Below are positions 42,420 to 52,591 of a DNA stretch of 64,000 nt, one piece after another. The DNA is from Pseudomonadota bacterium (GTDB lineage: Bacteria > Pseudomonadota > Gammaproteobacteria > Burkholderiales > Rhodocyclaceae): the NCBI GenBank assembly GCA_008501585.1, contig QQUN01000027.1, positions 62,001-126,000 of the forward strand. Reading direction: 5' to 3'. The notes under the pieces are model-generated. The model was not told where the DNA came from. It did not search any database and was given only the letters and a program-made list of their open reading frames with translations. The position numbers and the translations under genes were made by a program. The first letter of the stretch is position 1. Every line of letters begins with the position of its first letter.

Positions 42420-42832
42420 TGCTTCAGCCGAAAAGAAGAAAGTACCGCAAAGAACAGAAGGGCCGTAACACCGGCCTGGCAACGCGCGGCGCCAAGGTCA
42501 GCTTTGGCGAGTTCGGACTCAAGGCCACCGGCCGTGGCCGCCTGACGGCGCGCCAGATCGAATCCGCGCGTCGTGCGATGACCCGTCACATCAAGCGCGG
42601 TGGTCGCATCTGGATTCGCGTGTTCCCGGACAAGCCGATCAGCCGCAAGCCCGCCGAAGTGCGGATGGGCTCGGGTAAGGGCAACCCGGAATACTATGTT
42701 GCCGAGATTCAGCCGGGCAAAGTGTTGTACGAAATGGACGGTGTTGACGAGTCCCTGGCGCGCGAGGCCTTCCGCCTTGCATCGGCGAAGCTGCCGTTTG
42801 CCACCACGTTCGTCACACGGCATGTGGGGTAA
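42419..42832 (+). CDS. rplP: 50S ribosomal protein L16
   Basis: A 137-residue protein near the A-site tRNA elbow. [23 protein letters not shown] and [19 protein letters not shown]-type sequence are conserved. It overlaps rpsC by one base. Confidence 0.99.
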   Translation: MLQPKRRKYRKEQKGRNTGLATRGAKVSFGEFGLKATGRGRLTARQIESARRAMTRHIKRGGRIWIRVFPDKPISRKPAEVRMGSGKGNPEYYVAEIQPGKVLYEMDGVDESLAREAFRLASAKLPFATTFVTRHVG

Positions 42833-42834
42833 TC

Positions 42835-43026
42835 ATGAAAGCAAGTGAACTCCGCGCGAAGAGCGTTGAAGAACTTAACAAGGAAATGCTCGAGTTGCTG
42901 AAGGCGCAGTTCAGTCTGCGCATGCAGCTGGCAACTCAGCAACTGACCAATACCAGCCAGCTCGGCAAGGTGCGCCGCGACATCGCGCGCATCCGGACCC
43001 TGCTGCGTGAAAAGGCGGCTCAGTAA
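42835..43026 (+). CDS. rpmC: 50S ribosomal protein L29
   Basis: A 63-residue helical protein: [20 protein letters not shown] at the start and [18 protein letters not shown] at the end. It lies 2 bases after rplP and overlaps rpsQ by one base (TAATG). Confidence 0.98.
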   Translation: MKASELRAKSVEELNKEMLELLKAQFSLRMQLATQQLTNTSQLGKVRRDIARIRTLLREKAAQ

Positions 43027-43295
43027 TGACTCAGGAAACGGTAAAGACCTCGCGCACCCTGGTGGGCAAGGTGGTGAGCGACAAGATGCAGAAGACGGTG
43101 ACGGTGCTGGTTGAGCGTCGCGTCAAGCATCCGTTGTACAGCAAGATCATCATGCGTTCGGCCAAGTATCACGCGCATGACGAAGACAGCGTGGCCGGCG
43201 CGGGTGACCTGGTGGAAATCGAAGAATGCCGCCCGATCTCGCGTTCGAAGAACTGGAAAGTCTCGAAAGTCCTCGAAAAGGCGCGCGTCATTTAA
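43026..43295 (+). CDS. rpsQ: 30S ribosomal protein S17
   Basis: An 89-residue OB-fold protein with [27 protein letters not shown] in outline and [16 protein letters not shown]. Last gene of the S10 group; a perfect inverted repeat follows 10 bases after the stop. Confidence 0.99.
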   Translation: MTQETVKTSRTLVGKVVSDKMQKTVTVLVERRVKHPLYSKIIMRSAKYHAHDEDSVAGAGDLVEIEECRPISRSKNWKVSKVLEKARVI

Positions 43296-43305
43296 AAAAA
43301 TGGCG

Positions 43306-43342
43306 ATAGTGGCTTGTCAATGATTTGACAAGCCACTATAAT
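43306..43342 (+). promoter_or_regulatory. Promoter of the spc operon embedded in a perfect 15-bp inverted repeat
   Basis: The arms are ATAGTGGCTTGTCAA (43306-43320) and TTGACAAGCCACTAT (43325-43339) around TGAT. Within them TTGTCA (43314-43319) and TATAAT (43337-43342) stand 17 bases apart, a near-consensus sigma70 promoter for rplN. A ~85-base leader follows. The repeat can fold in RNA reading through from rpsQ. Confidence 0.8.
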
Positions 43343-43427
43343 TCCGCTTCTTTGCTCTTCCGAGCACAAAAACCCGTACGGGTTCCAAGACTGACCGCAT
43401 GGCGGGCCAAGTTGGAGTGTAAAACTC

Positions 43428-43796
43428 ATGATTCAAATGCAAACGGTGCTGAACGTCGCCGATAACTCCGGCGCGCGTTCGGTGATGTGCATCAAGGTGT
43501 TGGGCGGCTCCAAGCGTCGCTACGCCGGGGTGGGCGACATCATCAAGGTGGCGATCAAGGAGGCTGTGCCTCGTGGTCGTGTCAAGAAGGGTGATGTGTA
43601 TAGCGCAGTGGTTGTGCGTACGGCGAAAGGTGTTCGTCGTTCGGATGGTGCGCTGATCAAATTCGATGGCAATGCGGCGGTCTTGCTGAACTCCAAGCTG
43701 GAGCCGATCGGGACGCGTATCTTCGGGCCGGTGACGCGCGAGCTGCGTACCGAGCGCTTCATGAAGATCGTTTCGCTCGCGCCTGAAGTTCTGTAA
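43428..43796 (+). CDS. rplN: 50S ribosomal protein L14
   Basis: A 122-residue protein: [27 protein letters not shown] in outline, then [14 protein letters not shown] and [10 protein letters not shown]. First gene of the spc operon. GGAGTG upstream of ATG 43428. Confidence 0.99.
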   Translation: MIQMQTVLNVADNSGARSVMCIKVLGGSKRRYAGVGDIIKVAIKEAVPRGRVKKGDVYSAVVVRTAKGVRRSDGALIKFDGNAAVLLNSKLEPIGTRIFGPVTRELRTERFMKIVSLAPEVL

Positions 43797-43805
43797 GGAG
43801 CGGTC

Positions 43806-44123
43806 ATGAAGAAGATTCGTACCGGCGACGAAGTCGTCGTTCTGGCTGGCAAGGATCGTGGTCGTCGTGGCGTCGTGCTGCGCCGGGTGGATGCCGAGCT
43901 GGTGGTGGTCGAGGGTGTCAATCGTGTCAAGAAGCACGTGCGCCCGAACCCCATGAAAGGTGAGGTGGGTGGCATTGTCGAGAAAGACATGCCGATCCAT
44001 GTTTCCAATGTTGCGCTGTTTAATCCGGCTGCCCAGAAAGGGGATCGTGTCGGTATTAAGGAGCTTGAAGACGGCCGCAAAGTGCGCGTGTTCAAGTCCA
44101 ACGGCGAACTGGTCGACGCTTAA
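43806..44123 (+). CDS. rplX: 50S ribosomal protein L24
   Basis: A 105-residue KOW-domain protein ([21 protein letters not shown]) that initiates 50S assembly. AAGGAG upstream; 9 bases after rplN. Confidence 0.99.
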   Translation: MKKIRTGDEVVVLAGKDRGRRGVVLRRVDAELVVVEGVNRVKKHVRPNPMKGEVGGIVEKDMPIHVSNVALFNPAAQKGDRVGIKELEDGRKVRVFKSNGELVDA

Positions 44124-44132
44124 GGAAACGCG

Positions 44133-44672
44133 ATGGCACGCTTGCAAGATTTCTACAAGGAAACCGTCGTTCCTGGCTTGGTCAAGCAGTTTGGCTACAA
44201 GTCGGTAATGGAGGTTCCGCGAATCACGAAGATCACCCTGAACATGGGTGTCGGTGAGGCGGTTGGCGACAAGAAGATTCTCGAGTTCGCGGTGGGCGAC
44301 ATGGCCAAGGTGGCCGGTCAGAAGCCGGTGGTGACCCGGGCGCGCAAATCGATCGCTGGCTTCAAGATTCGTGATGGTTACCCGATCGGTTGCATGGTGA
44401 CGCTGCGCGGTCCGCGCATGTTCGAATTCCTGGATCGTTTCGTGACGGTGGCGCTGCCGCGTGTTCGCGACTTCCGCGGTATCGGTGCGAAGGGTTTTGA
44501 CGGTCGCGGCAACTACAACGTCGGCGTCAAAGAACAGATTATTTTCCCGGAAATCGAGTACGACAAGGTGGATGCCCTGCGCGGCATGAACATCAGTATC
44601 ACGACGACCGCGAAGACTGACGCAGAGGCGCGAGCGCTCCTGGCGGCGTTCAAGTTTCCGTTCAAGAATTGA
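44133..44672 (+). CDS. rplE: 50S ribosomal protein L5
   Basis: A 179-residue 5S-rRNA-binding protein. [39 protein letters not shown] and a C-terminal INISITTT-like segment are conserved. Nine bases after rplX. Confidence 0.99.
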   Translation: MARLQDFYKETVVPGLVKQFGYKSVMEVPRITKITLNMGVGEAVGDKKILEFAVGDMAKVAGQKPVVTRARKSIAGFKIRDGYPIGCMVTLRGPRMFEFLDRFVTVALPRVRDFRGIGAKGFDGRGNYNVGVKEQIIFPEIEYDKVDALRGMNISITTTAKTDAEARALLAAFKFPFKN

Positions 44673-44679
44673 GGGCGAT

Positions 44680-44985
44680 ATGGCGAAACTGGCTCTGATC
44701 AATCGCGAAGAGAAGCGTCGCAAGCTGGTGGCTAAATATGCCGCCAAGCGTGCCGCGCTGGTAGCGCAAATCAACGACAGCAGCTTGTCGGACGAAGAGC
44801 GTATGGTGGCTCGGCTGAAGCTTCAGCAACTGCCCCGTAACGCAAACCCGACGCGTGGTCGTAATCGTTGCAGCCTGACGGGTCGTCCGCGGGGTGTGTT
44901 CCGTAAATTCGGTCTGTGTCGCAACAAGCTGCGGGAAGTCGCTTTCCGCGGTGAGGTGCCGGGTATGACCAAGGCGAGCTGGTAA
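44680..44985 (+). CDS. rpsN: 30S ribosomal protein S14
   Basis: A 101-residue protein of the long, zinc-free form: the region around [21 protein letters not shown] lacks the paired CxxC motifs. Seven bases after rplE. Confidence 0.99.
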   Translation: MAKLALINREEKRRKLVAKYAAKRAALVAQINDSSLSDEERMVARLKLQQLPRNANPTRGRNRCSLTGRPRGVFRKFGLCRNKLREVAFRGEVPGMTKASW

Positions 44986-44997
44986 GGAGAGACGAAG

Positions 44998-45393
44998 ATG
45001 AGTATGTCTGATCCGATCGCCGATATGTTGACCCGCATCCGCAATGGTCAGCAGGCGCAAAAGGCGACCGTGGTGATGCCTTCCTCGAAGTTGAAGGTGG
45101 CGATTGCCAAGGTGTTGCAAGAAGAAGGTTATATCGACGGGTTCGCGGTTCGCGAAGCCGACGGCAAGCCCGAGTTGGATGTGGCGCTGAAGTATTACGC
45201 AGGCGCACCGGTGATCGAGCGCATCGAGCGCATTTCGAAGCCCGGCCTGCGTGTGTACAAGGGCAGCCAGGATCTGCCTCGCGTGATGAACGGCCTGGGT
45301 GTCGCGATTGTGTCGACGCCCAAGGGTGTGATGACCGATCGTGCCGCGCGCGCCAGTCGCGTCGGTGGCGAAGTCATCTGCATCGTGGCGTAA
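44998..45393 (+). CDS. rpsH: 30S ribosomal protein S8
   Basis: A 131-residue protein: [17 protein letters not shown] at the start and [23 protein letters not shown] at the end. In E. coli S8 represses the spc operon by binding near rplE; control here is presumed similar. Confidence 0.99.
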   Translation: MSMSDPIADMLTRIRNGQQAQKATVVMPSSKLKVAIAKVLQEEGYIDGFAVREADGKPELDVALKYYAGAPVIERIERISKPGLRVYKGSQDLPRVMNGLGVAIVSTPKGVMTDRAARASRVGGEVICIVA

Positions 45394-45403
45394 GGAGGCG
45401 GAT

Positions 45404-45937
45404 ATGTCGCGAGTAGCAAAGAATCCGGTTGCCGTGCCGCAGGGTGTGGATGTCAAGATTGACGCAGGCAACATCACCGTCAAGGGCCCGCTGGGTCTCA
45501 TGACCCGTGCGCTGCACCCGGCAGTTGCCGTGTCACTCAACGATGGCGCCATCCAGTGCTCCGCCGTTGAAGGCAAGGTCGAAGGCCGCGCGATGTCGGG
45601 CACGATGCGATCCCTGGTGGCCAACATGGTCCAGGGTGTGACGAAAGGCTTCGAGCGCAAGCTGACCCTGGTGGGTGTGGGCTATCGTGCCCAGGCCCAG
45701 GGCGACAAGCTGAACCTCAGCCTCGGGTTTTCGCACCCGGTGGTTCATCAGATGCCTGCCGGCGTGAAGGTGGAAACGCCGACGCAGACCGAGGTGCTGA
45801 TCAAGGGTGTTGACAAGCAACTGGTTGGACAGGTCGCTGCCGAAGTGCGCGCCTACCGCGCGCCTGAGCCCTATAAGGGCAAGGGTGTTCGGTATGCCGA
45901 CGAGGTGGTGGTCATCCGCGAAACCAAGAAGAAGTAA
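45404..45937 (+). CDS. rplF: 50S ribosomal protein L6
   Basis: A 177-residue protein: [41 protein letters not shown], and [15 protein letters not shown] at the C-terminus. The start at 45404 follows TAAGGAGG directly; an in-frame upstream ATG inside rpsH is not credible. Confidence 0.99.
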   Translation: MSRVAKNPVAVPQGVDVKIDAGNITVKGPLGLMTRALHPAVAVSLNDGAIQCSAVEGKVEGRAMSGTMRSLVANMVQGVTKGFERKLTLVGVGYRAQAQGDKLNLSLGFSHPVVHQMPAGVKVETPTQTEVLIKGVDKQLVGQVAAEVRAYRAPEPYKGKGVRYADEVVVIRETKKK

Positions 45938-45949
45938 GGGCCGTTTGTC

Positions 45950-46306
45950 ATGATGAACAAAAAAGCGACGCGCGTGCGTCGGGCTCGCAAAACCCGAGCC
46001 AAAATCTCCGAGCTGAAAGCTGTTCGACTGACGGTGTTTCGTTCGAACCTGCACATCTACGCCCAGATCATTTCGGGCTGCGGCTCCCGTGTGCTGGCAT
46101 CGGCTTCGACTGTCGAGGCAGCAGTGCGCGGCGATGCGGCCAATGGCGGCAATGTGGCGGCAGCGGTGGCAGTGGGCAAGACCATTGCCGAGCGTGCAAA
46201 GGCCGCGGGCGTCGAGACCGTCGCGTTCGATCGTGCCGGCTTCCATTATCACGGCCGCGTCAAGGCGCTGGCAGAGGCGGCTCGCGAAGCCGGCCTCAAG
46301 TTCTAA
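45950..46306 (+). CDS. rplR: 50S ribosomal protein L18
   Basis: A 118-residue 5S-rRNA-binding protein: [32 protein letters not shown], and [23 protein letters not shown]. Two adjacent ATG codons (45950 and 45953) are possible starts; neither has a strong Shine-Dalgarno. Confidence 0.98.
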   Translation: MMNKKATRVRRARKTRAKISELKAVRLTVFRSNLHIYAQIISGCGSRVLASASTVEAAVRGDAANGGNVAAAVAVGKTIAERAKAAGVETVAFDRAGFHYHGRVKALAEAAREAGLKF

Positions 46307-46318
46307 GCGAGGTTAGCA

Positions 46319-46843
46319 ATGGCGAAACAGCAAACCAAACGCGCCCCGGCAGCCGAAGAACGCGACGATTCGTTCCGCGAAAAGATGGTGGCGATCAACC
46401 GCGTCACCAAGGTTGTCAAAGGGGGTCGTATCCTCGGCTTTGCCGCGCTGACGGTGGTTGGCGATGGCGATGGCGCAGTCGGCATGGGCAAGGGCAAGTC
46501 CCGTGAAGTGCCGGTCGCTGTGCAGAAGGCGATGGACGAAGCTCGTCGCAAGATGGCCAAGGTCTCCCTGAAGAACGGCACCCTGCACCACGCAGTGGTG
46601 GGCAAGCACGGCGCCGCGACGGTGCTGATGCAGCCGGCGCCGTCCGGTACCGGCATCATCGCCGGCGGCCCGATGCGTGCCGTCTTCGAAGTGATGGGTG
46701 TCACCGACATCATCTGCAAGTGCCTGGGCTCGTCGAACCCGTACAACGTGGTTCGCGCCACGCTGAATGGTCTCTTTGCAGTTCGCACGCCGGCTGAAAT
46801 TGCTGCCAAGCGCGGCAAGACGGTCGAAGAACTGATTGGGTGA
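46319..46843 (+). CDS. rpsE: 30S ribosomal protein S5
   Basis: A 174-residue protein with the fidelity region [20 protein letters not shown] and the conserved [19 protein letters not shown]. Twelve bases after rplR. Confidence 0.99.
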   Translation: MAKQQTKRAPAAEERDDSFREKMVAINRVTKVVKGGRILGFAALTVVGDGDGAVGMGKGKSREVPVAVQKAMDEARRKMAKVSLKNGTLHHAVVGKHGAATVLMQPAPSGTGIIAGGPMRAVFEVMGVTDIICKCLGSSNPYNVVRATLNGLFAVRTPAEIAAKRGKTVEELIG

Positions 46844-46847
46844 GGTC

Positions 46848-47030
46848 ATGGCTGACAAAAAAGTGAAAGTCACGCTCGTCAAGAGCGTCATCGGAACCAA
46901 GCAATCCCATCGTGCGACGGTGCGCGGTCTGGGTCTGCGCCGTCTCAATCACACGGTTGAGCTCCAGGACACCCCCGAGGTGCGCGGCATGGTTAACAAA
47001 GTCGCCTATCTGGTGAAGTGCGAGGGCTAA
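46848..47030 (+). CDS. rpmD: 50S ribosomal protein L30
   Basis: A 60-residue protein: [19 protein letters not shown], then [16 protein letters not shown]. The start at 46848 follows TGAGG closely, 4 bases after rpsE; an earlier in-frame start at 46836 inside rpsE is rejected. Confidence 0.98.
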   Translation: MADKKVKVTLVKSVIGTKQSHRATVRGLGLRRLNHTVELQDTPEVRGMVNKVAYLVKCEG

Positions 47031-47465
47031 ATGCAACTCAATACCATCAAATCGGCCGAAGGCGCCAAGCACGCTCGCAAGCGTGTCGGTCGCGGCATTG
47101 GCAGCGGTCTCGGTAAAACCGGTGGACGCGGTCACAAGGGTCAGAAGTCCCGCTCCGGCGGCTTCCACAAAGTCGGCTTTGAAGGCGGTCAGATGCCGAT
47201 TCAGCGCCGTCTGCCCAAGCGTGGTTTTGTCTCGCTGGTGCGTGGTCGCAACGTTGAAGTCCGTTTGTCCGAGCTCGAGCAGCTGCCGGTTGATCAGATC
47301 GATCTGCTGGTGCTGAAGCAGGCCGGTGTGGTGCCGGCGGATGCGCTGTCGGCCAAGGTCATCCTGTCGGGCGCCATCACTCGCAAAGTCGAGCTGAGCG
47401 GCATCGGTGCGACCAAGGGCGCGCTGGCTGCCATCCAGGCTGCCGGCGGCAGCGTCGCGGCGTAA
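47031..47465 (+). CDS. rplO: 50S ribosomal protein L15
   Basis: A 144-residue protein with the glycine-rich N-terminus [23 protein letters not shown]. It abuts rpmD with no gap. Confidence 0.99.
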   Translation: MQLNTIKSAEGAKHARKRVGRGIGSGLGKTGGRGHKGQKSRSGGFHKVGFEGGQMPIQRRLPKRGFVSLVRGRNVEVRLSELEQLPVDQIDLLVLKQAGVVPADALSAKVILSGAITRKVELSGIGATKGALAAIQAAGGSVAA

Positions 47466-47476
47466 GGCGGCGGATC

Positions 47477-48802
47477 GTGGCAAAACAACCCGCGACCCTC
47501 GGTAACCAGGGCAAGTTCGGCGATTTGCGTCGCCGACTGATGTTCCTGTTGGGGGCGCTGGTGGTGTATCGCATCGGCGCGCACATCCCTGTGCCTGGCA
47601 TTGATCCGCAGCGTTTGGCGGAACTGTTCCAGACCCAGCAGGGCGGCATTCTGGGTGTGTTCAACCTGTTTTCCGGTGGTGCGCTGTCGAGATTCACCAT
47701 CTTCGCGCTCGGGATCATGCCGTACATCTCTGCATCGATCATCATGCAGCTGATGAGCGTGGCTTCGCCGCAGCTTGAAGCCCTGAAGAAGGAAGGTGAG
47801 GCGGGCCGTCGCAAGATCACGCAATACACCCGCTACGGTACGCTGGCGCTGGCCTTGTTCCAGGCGGTGGGTATTTCGGTGGCCCTCGAGGGGCAGCCTG
47901 GCCTGGTGCTTGATCCGGGCTTGATGTTCCGCTTCGTGACGGTGGCCACGCTGGTGACCGGAACGATGTTCCTGATGTGGCTCGGTGAGCAGATTACCGA
48001 GCGGGGTCTGGGCAACGGTATTTCGCTGATCATCTTCGCGGGGATTGCCTCCGGGTTGCCCAGCGCGATCGGCGGACTGTTCGAGCTGGTGCGGACCGGC
48101 GCGATGCACCCCTTCACCGCTTTGTTCATCTGCATCCTGGTGGTGCTGGTGACGGCGCTGGTGGTGTTCGTCGAGCGGGGTCAGCGCAAGATCCTGGTGA
48201 ACTACGCAAAACGTCAGGTCGGCAACAAGGTGTACGGTGGGCAGAGTTCCCACCTGCCGCTGAAGCTGAACATGGCGGGCGTGATTCCCCCGATCTTCGC
48301 CTCGAGCATCATCCTGTTCCCGGCAACGCTGGGTCAGTGGTTCGGCGCGTCGGAGGGGATGACCTGGCTGCGGGATATTTCCGCGACGCTGGCGCCGGGG
48401 CAGCCGATTTACGTCATGTTGTACGCTGCAGCGATCGTGTTCTTCTGCTTCTTCTATACCGCGCTGGTGTTCAATGCGCGTGAGACGGCAGACAACCTGA
48501 AGAAGAGCGGCGCGTTTGTGCCGGGTATTCGTCCGGGTGAGCAGACGGCGCGATACATCGATCGCATCCTGATGCGGTTGACGATGGCTGGTGCGGTGTA
48601 CATCACGCTGGTCTGTCTGCTTCCTGAGTTTTTGATTCTGAAGTGGAACGTACCGTTTTATTTCGGGGGGACCTCGCTGCTGATCATCGTTGTCGTGACG
48701 ATGGACTTCATGGCGCAGGTTCAGGCTTACATCATGTCGCACCAGTACGAGAGCCTGTTGAAGAAGGCGAACTTCAAAGGTGCGGGAATGCCGATGCGGT
48801 AA
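47477..48802 (+). CDS. secY: Preprotein translocase subunit SecY
   Basis: A 441-residue ten-span inner-membrane channel protein. [16 protein letters not shown], the plug region [30 protein letters not shown], and [21 protein letters not shown] are conserved. It uses a GTG start at 47477 with AAGGCGG upstream. In the usual spc position, between rplO and infA. Confidence 0.99.
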   Translation: MAKQPATLGNQGKFGDLRRRLMFLLGALVVYRIGAHIPVPGIDPQRLAELFQTQQGGILGVFNLFSGGALSRFTIFALGIMPYISASIIMQLMSVASPQLEALKKEGEAGRRKITQYTRYGTLALALFQAVGISVALEGQPGLVLDPGLMFRFVTVATLVTGTMFLMWLGEQITERGLGNGISLIIFAGIASGLPSAIGGLFELVRTGAMHPFTALFICILVVLVTALVVFVERGQRKILVNYAKRQVGNKVYGGQSSHLPLKLNMAGVIPPIFASSIILFPATLGQWFGASEGMTWLRDISATLAPGQPIYVMLYAAAIVFFCFFYTALVFNARETADNLKKSGAFVPGIRPGEQTARYIDRILMRLTMAGAVYITLVCLLPEFLILKWNVPFYFGGTSLLIIVVVTMDFMAQVQAYIMSHQYESLLKKANFKGAGMPMR

Positions 48803-48809
48803 GAGCACC

Positions 48810-49028
48810 ATGACGAAGGAAGACGGCATCGAAATGCAGGGGGAAGTGCTTGAAACCCTTCCCAATGCGATGTTTAAGGTTCGCCTGGAGAATGGCCACA
48901 CAGTACTTGGCCATATTTCCGGGAAGATGCGCATGCACTACATTCGGATCCTGCCTGGGGACCGCGTCACAGTGCAATTGACGCCATATGATCTGACCAA
49001 GGGGCGGATTGTTTTCCGCTCCAAGTAA
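48810..49028 (+). CDS. infA: Translation initiation factor IF-1
   Basis: A 72-residue OB-fold factor: [20 protein letters not shown], then [20 protein letters not shown]. The start at 48810 gives the exact family length; the longer frame from 48780 runs back into secY. Downstream is rpmJ after 21 bases. Confidence 0.98.
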   Translation: MTKEDGIEMQGEVLETLPNAMFKVRLENGHTVLGHISGKMRMHYIRILPGDRVTVQLTPYDLTKGRIVFRSK

Positions 49029-49049
49029 CAGAATCTTCAGGAGAAAGAA

Positions 49050-49163
49050 ATGAGAGTTCAGGCTTCAGTGAAGCGCCTCTGCCGAAACTGCAAGATCATT
49101 CGCCGCAAAGGCGTGGTTCGTGTGATTTGCACCGATCCGCGTCACAAGCAGCGCCAGGGTTGA
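49050..49163 (+). CDS. rpmJ: 50S ribosomal protein L36
   Basis: A 37-residue protein, [20 protein letters not shown] and onward, ending DPRHKQRQG. The zinc-binding residues of the C+ form are present (Cys11, Cys14, Cys27, His32). AGGAGAAAG precedes ATG 49050. Its stop overlaps the -35 of the next promoter. Confidence 0.98.
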   Translation: MRVQASVKRLCRNCKIIRRKGVVRVICTDPRHKQRQG

Positions 49164-49188
49164 TAGCAATAGCTATCAGAACTATAAT
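49160..49188 (+). promoter_or_regulatory. Promoter of the alpha operon (rpsM) overlapping an inverted repeat
   Basis: TTGATA (49160-49165), 17 bases, TATAAT (49183-49188). The -35 and half the spacer lie in a perfect repeat TGATAGC AATA GCTATCA (49161-49178). The -35 overlaps the rpmJ stop codon. Confidence 0.8.
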
Positions 49189-49216
49189 TTAAGGTTTAAC
49201 TTTCTGGGGTGATCGG

Positions 49217-49579
49217 ATGGCCCGTATTGCTGGGGTAAACATTCCCAATCACAAACACGCGGAAATCGCTCTGACGGCGATCTTCGGGGTTGGCCGGACG
49301 CGCGCGCAAAAGATTTGCGACGCAGCCGGTGTTGCACGTTCGGCGAAGATCAAGGATTTGACCGAGTCGGATATGGAGCGTCTGCGCGACGAGGTGGGCA
49401 AGTTCTCGGTTGAAGGCGATTTGCGTCGTGAAATCACGATGAGCATCAAGCGTCTGATGGACCTGAGCTGCTATCGTGGGCTGCGCCATCGTCGCGGTCT
49501 GCCGTGCCGTGGTCAGCGTACCCGCACCAACGCCCGCACCCGCAAGGGACCGCGCAAGGCAATTGCCGGCAAGAAGTGA
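49217..49579 (+). CDS. rpsM: 30S ribosomal protein S13
   Basis: A 120-residue head protein: [26 protein letters not shown] in outline, [25 protein letters not shown] at the tail. First gene of the alpha operon. Confidence 0.99.
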   Translation: MARIAGVNIPNHKHAEIALTAIFGVGRTRAQKICDAAGVARSAKIKDLTESDMERLRDEVGKFSVEGDLRREITMSIKRLMDLSCYRGLRHRRGLPCRGQRTRTNARTRKGPRKAIAGKK

Positions 49580-49591
49580 TAGAGACGAGAT

Positions 49592-49981
49592 ATGGCTAAG
49601 ACTGCAACCAAAGTTCGCAAGAAGGTCAAGAAGAACGTTGCCGAAGGCATCGTTCACGTTCATGCGAGCTTCAATAACACGATCATCACCATCACGGACC
49701 GCCAGGGCAACGCCCTGTCGTGGGCAACTTCCGGTGGTGCTGGCTTCAAGGGCTCGCGCAAGAGCACTCCGTTCGCAGCCCAGGTGGCCGCGGAAGCTGC
49801 CGGCAAGGCCGCTCAGGAATGTGGCGTGAAGAACGTCGAAGTGCGCATCAAGGGCCCGGGTCCGGGGCGTGAGTCGTCGGTGCGTGCGCTGAACGCGCTG
49901 GGTATCAAGGTGACCAGCATCACCGATATCACGCCGATTCCGCACAACGGTTGCCGGCCGCCCAAGAAGCGCCGTATCTAA
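49592..49981 (+). CDS. rpsK: 30S ribosomal protein S11
   Basis: A 129-residue platform protein: [38 protein letters not shown]-type sequence and [12 protein letters not shown] at the C-terminus. Twelve bases after rpsM. Confidence 0.99.
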   Translation: MAKTATKVRKKVKKNVAEGIVHVHASFNNTIITITDRQGNALSWATSGGAGFKGSRKSTPFAAQVAAEAAGKAAQECGVKNVEVRIKGPGPGRESSVRALNALGIKVTSITDITPIPHNGCRPPKKRRI

Positions 49982-49994
49982 CAAGGAGTAAAAC

Positions 49995-50624
49995 GTGGCC
50001 CGCAATCTTGATCCCAAGTGCCGCCAGTGCCGCCGCGAAGGCGAAAAGCTGTTCCTGAAAGGCGAGAAGTGCTTTACCGATAAGTGCGCCATCGAGCGCC
50101 GCGCCTATGCGCCGGGTCAGCACGGCCAGCGTTCCGGTCAGCGTATGTCCGGTTACGGCGTCCAGCTGCGCGAAAAGCAGAAGATCCGTCGTCTGTACGG
50201 CGTGCTCGAGCGTCAGTTCCGTAAAGTGTATTCCGAGGCAGACCGCCGCCGCGGCCAGACGGGTGAGAACCTGCTCCAGCTGCTCGAAGGCCGCCTGGAT
50301 TCGGTTGCCTACCGCATGGGCTTTGGCGTCTCGCGTGCCGAGGCGCGCCAGATCGTTCGTCACAACGGCGTGCTGGTCAATGGTCAGCGCGTGAACATTC
50401 CGTCCTACAACGTGCGCCCGGGTGATGTCGTTGAAGTGACCGAAGGCGTTCGTGGCACCCTGCGTGTCAAGGCCGCTCTGGAAGCCGCCGAGTCGCGTGG
50501 TTTCCCCGAGTGGATCGAAGTCGATGTGAAGGCCGGCAAGGGCGTGTTCAAAGCCTACCCGCAGCGCAGCGAACTGCCCGCTACGCTGAACGAAGGTCTG
50601 GTCGTCGAACTTTACTCCCGCTGA
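49995..50624 (+). CDS. rpsD: 30S ribosomal protein S4
   Basis: A 209-residue primary 16S-binding protein: [22 protein letters not shown] and the S4 RNA-binding domain [23 protein letters not shown]-like with [16 protein letters not shown]. In E. coli it represses the alpha operon. AAGGAG upstream of GTG 49995. Confidence 0.99.
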   Translation: MARNLDPKCRQCRREGEKLFLKGEKCFTDKCAIERRAYAPGQHGQRSGQRMSGYGVQLREKQKIRRLYGVLERQFRKVYSEADRRRGQTGENLLQLLEGRLDSVAYRMGFGVSRAEARQIVRHNGVLVNGQRVNIPSYNVRPGDVVEVTEGVRGTLRVKAALEAAESRGFPEWIEVDVKAGKGVFKAYPQRSELPATLNEGLVVELYSR

Positions 50625-50663
50625 TTGCGGCTTCTGACGTAATTTGCGAAACAAGGACTGCTG

Positions 50664-51644
50664 ATGCAAAGCAATGTACTGCTGAAACCGCGCATCATTG
50701 ACGTACAAAGCCTGTCGACCGTGCACGCACGTGTCACGATGGAGCCGTTCGAGCGCGGATTCGGACACACGCTCGGTAACGCCCTGCGTCGGATTTTGCT
50801 CTCGTCGCTTCCGGGGTGTGCACCGACTGAAGTGAGCATTCAGGGTGTGCTGCACGAGTACTCGACGCTGGACGGTGTGCGCGAAGACGTTGTCGACCTG
50901 CTGCTGAACCTGAAGGGCGTTGTGCTCAAGATGCACAACCGCACGGACGCAACGCTGCGCCTGGCCAAGTCCGGCGAAGGCGTCGTGACCGCGGCAGACA
51001 TCGAAACGACCCATGACGTCGAGGTGATCAACCCCGATTTCGTGATCGCGCACCTGGCACCGGGCGGCAAGCTCGACATGGAGATCAAGGTCGAGGAAGG
51101 CCGTGGCTACCAGCCCGCCAACCAGCGTCCGACCAATGGCGAGTCGAAGGCCATCGGCCATGTCGTGCTGGACGCGTCGTTCAGCCCGGTGCGTCGTGTG
51201 AGCTACAAGGTCGAGAGCGCGCGGGTTGAACAGCGTACCGACCTGGACCGTCTGGTGATCGACATCGAGACCAACGGTGCGGTCGATCCGGAAGAAGCGA
51301 TCCGCTTTGCTGCGCGCGTGCTGGTCGATCAGCTGTCCGTGTTTGCCGATCTTGAAGGGACGCCGGTTGAAGTCGAGGCGGCTCAGGCCCCGACGATCGA
51401 TCCGGTGCTGCTGCGCCCGGTGGATGATCTGGAGCTGACGGTTCGTTCGGCGAACTGCCTGAAGGCGGAGAACATCTACTACATCGGTGACCTGATCCAG
51501 CGGACGGAAACCGAACTGCTCAAGACGCCGAATCTCGGGCGCAAGTCGCTGAACGAGATCAAGGAAGTGCTCGCCTCGCGCGGCCTGACGCTCGGCATGA
51601 AGTTGGAAAATTGGCCGCCGGCCGGGCTCGAGAAGCTCGGTTGA
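50664..51644 (+). CDS. rpoA: RNA polymerase alpha subunit
   Basis: A 326-residue subunit. The N-terminal dimerisation domain ([22 protein letters not shown]) and the C-terminal DNA- and activator-binding domain ([20 protein letters not shown], then [16 protein letters not shown]) are complete. Confidence 0.99.
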   Translation: MQSNVLLKPRIIDVQSLSTVHARVTMEPFERGFGHTLGNALRRILLSSLPGCAPTEVSIQGVLHEYSTLDGVREDVVDLLLNLKGVVLKMHNRTDATLRLAKSGEGVVTAADIETTHDVEVINPDFVIAHLAPGGKLDMEIKVEEGRGYQPANQRPTNGESKAIGHVVLDASFSPVRRVSYKVESARVEQRTDLDRLVIDIETNGAVDPEEAIRFAARVLVDQLSVFADLEGTPVEVEAAQAPTIDPVLLRPVDDLELTVRSANCLKAENIYYIGDLIQRTETELLKTPNLGRKSLNEIKEVLASRGLTLGMKLENWPPAGLEKLG

Positions 51645-51670
51645 TTCGGCAGGGATAAAGGAACGAGATC

Positions 51671-52078
51671 ATGCGTCACCGTAACGGTCTTCGCAAGCTG
51701 AACCGCACCAGTGCACACCGCCAGGCAATGTTCCGCAACATGGCAAATGCGCTGCTGCAGCACGAAGTCATCAAGACGACTCTCCCCAAGGCAAAGGAAC
51801 TGCGCCGAGTGGTTGAGCCCCTCATCACGCTGAGCAAGAAAGCGACCGTGGCAAACCGCCGCCTGGCTTTCGACCGGCTGCGCGACCGCGACATGGTGGT
51901 CAAGCTCTTTGACGAGCTGGGCCCGCGCTACGCCACCCGCAACGGCGGCTACCTGCGTATCCTGAAGTTCGGCTTCCGCGACGGCGACAATGCGCCGATG
52001 GCCATCGTCGAACTGCTCGATCGCCCGGAAGAGGCCTCCGCGCCGGTCGAAGCGCCGGCTGAAGAGCAAGCCGCTTGA
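51671..52078 (+). CDS. rplQ: 50S ribosomal protein L17
   Basis: A 135-residue protein: [21 protein letters not shown] at the start, [16 protein letters not shown], and an Ala/Glu/Pro-rich tail ([16 protein letters not shown]) beyond the conserved core. Last gene of the super-cluster, before a strong terminator. Confidence 0.99.
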   Translation: MRHRNGLRKLNRTSAHRQAMFRNMANALLQHEVIKTTLPKAKELRRVVEPLITLSKKATVANRRLAFDRLRDRDMVVKLFDELGPRYATRNGGYLRILKFGFRDGDNAPMAIVELLDRPEEASAPVEAPAEEQAA

Positions 52079-52121
52079 GGGACTGACCAGCCCGGGCTTT
52101 TGCCCGCAGGCTGTGGTCTTG

Positions 52122-52156
52122 AAAACGCCCCGATTCGTTCGGGGCGTTTTTGTTTT
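52122..52156 (+). terminator. Strong terminator of the alpha operon
   Basis: AAAACGCCCCGA, loop TTCGT, TCGGGGCGTTTT and further T (TGTTTT). A 12-bp stem with A- and T-tracts, so it could work in both directions. Confidence 0.92.
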
Positions 52157-52201
52157 GGGATGCGCCGTTGCGACCCCGTCGGCCATGCCCGGGGCGGGCG
52201 C

Positions 52202-52591
52202 TTATCGGTCGGCCCCTTCATTGAAGCGATGGATGGCGCGACGATCTCGTTTGGTCGGGCGGCCGCCGGTGCGTACGGGTTGGCCAAGGCGTCGCTCCGC
52301 GCGTGCGGCTTCGGCGCGCGCCAGGCTCTCCGGTGTTTCGGCATACAGCTGTTGTGCGACCGGCGCCGGTCCGCGGGTGTTCGACAGGCCCGCCACCACA
52401 AGCGTGATCTTCCGCTCGCCAATCGTCAGATCGAGCGTGTCGCCCGGATGGACGCAGCGCGCCGGCTTGGCCCGGGTGCCGTTGATGTGTACATGCCCGC
52501 CGTCGATGGCCGTCTTGGCGAGGCCGCGTGTCTTGAAGAAACGCGCAGCCCAAAGCCACTTGTCGATGCGTGTCTCGGCGTCGTCGTTCAT
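52202..52591 (-). CDS. hslR: Hsp15-like S4-domain RNA-binding protein
   Basis: A 129-residue protein with an S4 RNA-binding domain at about 6-60 (TRIDKWLWAARFFKTRGLAK, DGGHVHINGTRAKPA) and a basic tail, as in Hsp15, which binds stalled 50S subunits carrying nascent chains. The start at 52591 overlaps the stop of the upstream regA-like gene (ATGA), so it is translated as the third gene of the regB-regA operon. Confidence 0.9.
   Translation of the reverse strand: MNDDAETRIDKWLWAARFFKTRGLAKTAIDGGHVHINGTRAKPARCVHPGDTLDLTIGERKITLVVAGLSNTRGPAPVAQQLYAETPESLARAEAARAERRLGQPVRTGGRPTKRDRRAIHRFNEGADR

Noticed and set aside
43325-43342. TTGACA and TATAAT in close succession in the spc palindrome as a promoter pair
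   Set aside because: They are only 6 bases apart, which cannot fit sigma70; the correct partner of the TATAAT is TTGTCA at 43314, 17 bases away.
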